DNA of 51,529 nt. It comes from an uncultured Planctomycetales bacterium. GTDB taxonomy: Bacteria; Planctomycetota; Planctomycetia; Pirellulales; S012-138. Location of the stretch: NCBI GenBank assembly GCA_937982665.1, contig CALJLD010000059.1, forward strand, positions 1 to 51,529, given 5' to 3'. Each line of letters begins with the position of its first letter. The first letter of the stretch is position 1. The translations under genes and the position numbers were made by a program. The notes under the pieces were generated by a model. It ran no database searches, was not told the origin of the DNA, and saw nothing but the letters and a program-made list of their open reading frames with translations. This document shows positions 50,675 through 51,529 of this stretch, in pieces.

Positions 50675-51529
50675 ATGCGTTGTGCACTTTCCCTGTTCGC
50701 AGCTCTGGTGTTTTCCGGCCTTGCCGTTGCTCAAGATACAGGCGGCGGTCAGGATGTTGCCTCGGATCGCGTGGTTGCCCAGGGCGATGAAAGCCAGGTT
50801 CCGCCTGAGCCGGAAGGCATGCAGCAGATCTTCAATGGCCAGGACTTGAGCGGATGGGATGGCGATCCGCGGCTGTGGTCGGTCAAGGACGGCGCCATCC
50901 GAGGTGAAACCACCGCCGAGAACAGAGCCAACGGCAACACATTTCTCATCTGGCAGGAAGGCAATACAAAGGACTTTGAGCTGCGGCTCTCTTTTCGCTG
51001 CAACGCGACCAACAACTCCGGCATTCAATACCGGTCCAAGCACATCACGGAAGGGAATGTTCGCAACGATTGGGTTGTCCGAGGCTACCAGCATGAGATT
51101 CGCAACGAGAACAAGCTGCCCAACGTGCCGGGCTTCATCTATGAGGAAGGCGGCCCTCGTGGGCGAATGTGCATGATTGGCGAACGGCTCGAATGGACGG
51201 CTGAAGGCGAGAAAGAACTCAAGCAGAAATTCATGGAAGACGAAGAGTTCGAACAGCTCGTCAAGCTGGACGTTTGGAACGATGTCGTGATCATCGCCCA
51301 AGGTTCGCGACTGCGGCACTACCTCAACGGCAAGCTGATCCTTGATTGCACAGACAATCATCCGGATAACGCCAAGAGCGACGGCATCCTCGCCTTGCAA
51401 CTGCACGCCGGCCCGCCAATCACCTGGGAGCGCGCCTCCGGCCCTATGCGCGGGGCGATCACCGGCGCGTTGATTTTTGAAGGCAAAGCTAAAAATGAGG
51501 ACGAGGCCAAAAAGCTGGTCGAGAGTGGC
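50675..51529 (+). CDS. DUF1080 (3-keto-disaccharide hydrolase-like) exported protein, C-terminus outside window
   Basis: Partial, 285 codons to the right edge. The ATG at 50675 has TGAGG about eight bases upstream; an in-frame ATG at 50657 has none. Signal peptide RCALSLFAALVFSGLAVAQ. Domain: MQQIFNGQDLSGWDGDPRLW at the start is typical of DUF1080. RLSFRCNATNNSGIQYRSK and VKLDVWNDVVIIAQGSRLRHYLNGK continue the jelly-roll. Planctomycetes carry many of these, and the family includes 3-keto-glycoside hydrolases or lyases acting on polysaccharides. Substrate unknown. Confidence 0.88.
   Translation, partial: MRCALSLFAALVFSGLAVAQDTGGGQDVASDRVVAQGDESQVPPEPEGMQQIFNGQDLSGWDGDPRLWSVKDGAIRGETTAENRANGNTFLIWQEGNTKDFELRLSFRCNATNNSGIQYRSKHITEGNVRNDWVVRGYQHEIRNENKLPNVPGFIYEEGGPRGRMCMIGERLEWTAEGEKELKQKFMEDEEFEQLVKLDVWNDVVIIAQGSRLRHYLNGKLILDCTDNHPDNAKSDGILALQLHAGPPITWERASGPMRGAITGALIFEGKAKNEDEAKKLVESG

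Overview
The window looks like chromosomal DNA of a planctomycete, probably of the Pirellulales type. The grounds are family content: a PSCyt1/DUF1549/DUF1553 cytochrome protein (33008-35656), a DUF1080 protein (from 50675), a six-haem cytochrome carrying the planctomycete c-type motif, an HTTM protein, MJ0042-like zinc-ribbon membrane proteins, and several proteins that open with an RFxLxxLxxxxT-type membrane helix. Genes are loosely packed, change strand often, and mostly carry weak ribosome binding sites. No rRNA, tRNA, CRISPR array, transposase or phage gene was seen.

Layout. 1-961: start of a PhoD-type phosphatase running off the left edge. 1090-3219: a decayed copy, then an intact copy, of a leucine-rich-repeat protein. 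3321-3754: RNase P RNA (rnpB). 4342-9840: a zinc-ribbon protein, a GNAT acetyltransferase and a tandem array of five related membrane proteins built from a one-lobe or two-lobe module. 9930-10033: 21-bp phased tandem repeats. 10532-13826: small exported proteins and a sulfotransferase-like protein. 13883-17559: a sixth member of the membrane family and an ABC/MlaE-type fusion transporter, apparently once one operon, now separated by an 818-bp insert between 48-bp direct repeats. 18141-22041: six-haem cytochrome plus outer-membrane barrel pair. 22185-23480: LarA-type protein. 23499-27847: operon with two SPFH (band 7) proteins and two small membrane proteins. 28635-31682: M14 metallopeptidase with an RG-rich insert. 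32052-39066: SDR dehydrogenase, PSD1 protein, HTTM pair, HD phosphohydrolase. 39222-39836: a redoxin gene with an in-frame UGA. 39991-43000: SGNH/sialate-esterase-like protein, STAS-like protein, rhamnulokinase. 43235-43711: gene interrupted by an amber codon. 43831-51529: TlpA-like thioredoxin protein, Cys-rich small protein, LRR protein, S41 peptidase, nuclease, zinc-ribbon membrane protein and DUF1080 protein.

The most notable item is the redoxin gene at 39222-39836. Its UGA (39453-39455) sits exactly where a UxxC active site would be, and a hairpin 14 nt downstream (loop about 20 nt from the UGA) fits the bacterial SECIS rules, so it is very likely a selenoprotein that automatic annotation would split in two. 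Other items worth attention are the gene insertion bounded by 48-bp repeats, the LRR-rnpB promoter duplication, the membrane-protein array, and the cytochrome-porin pair.
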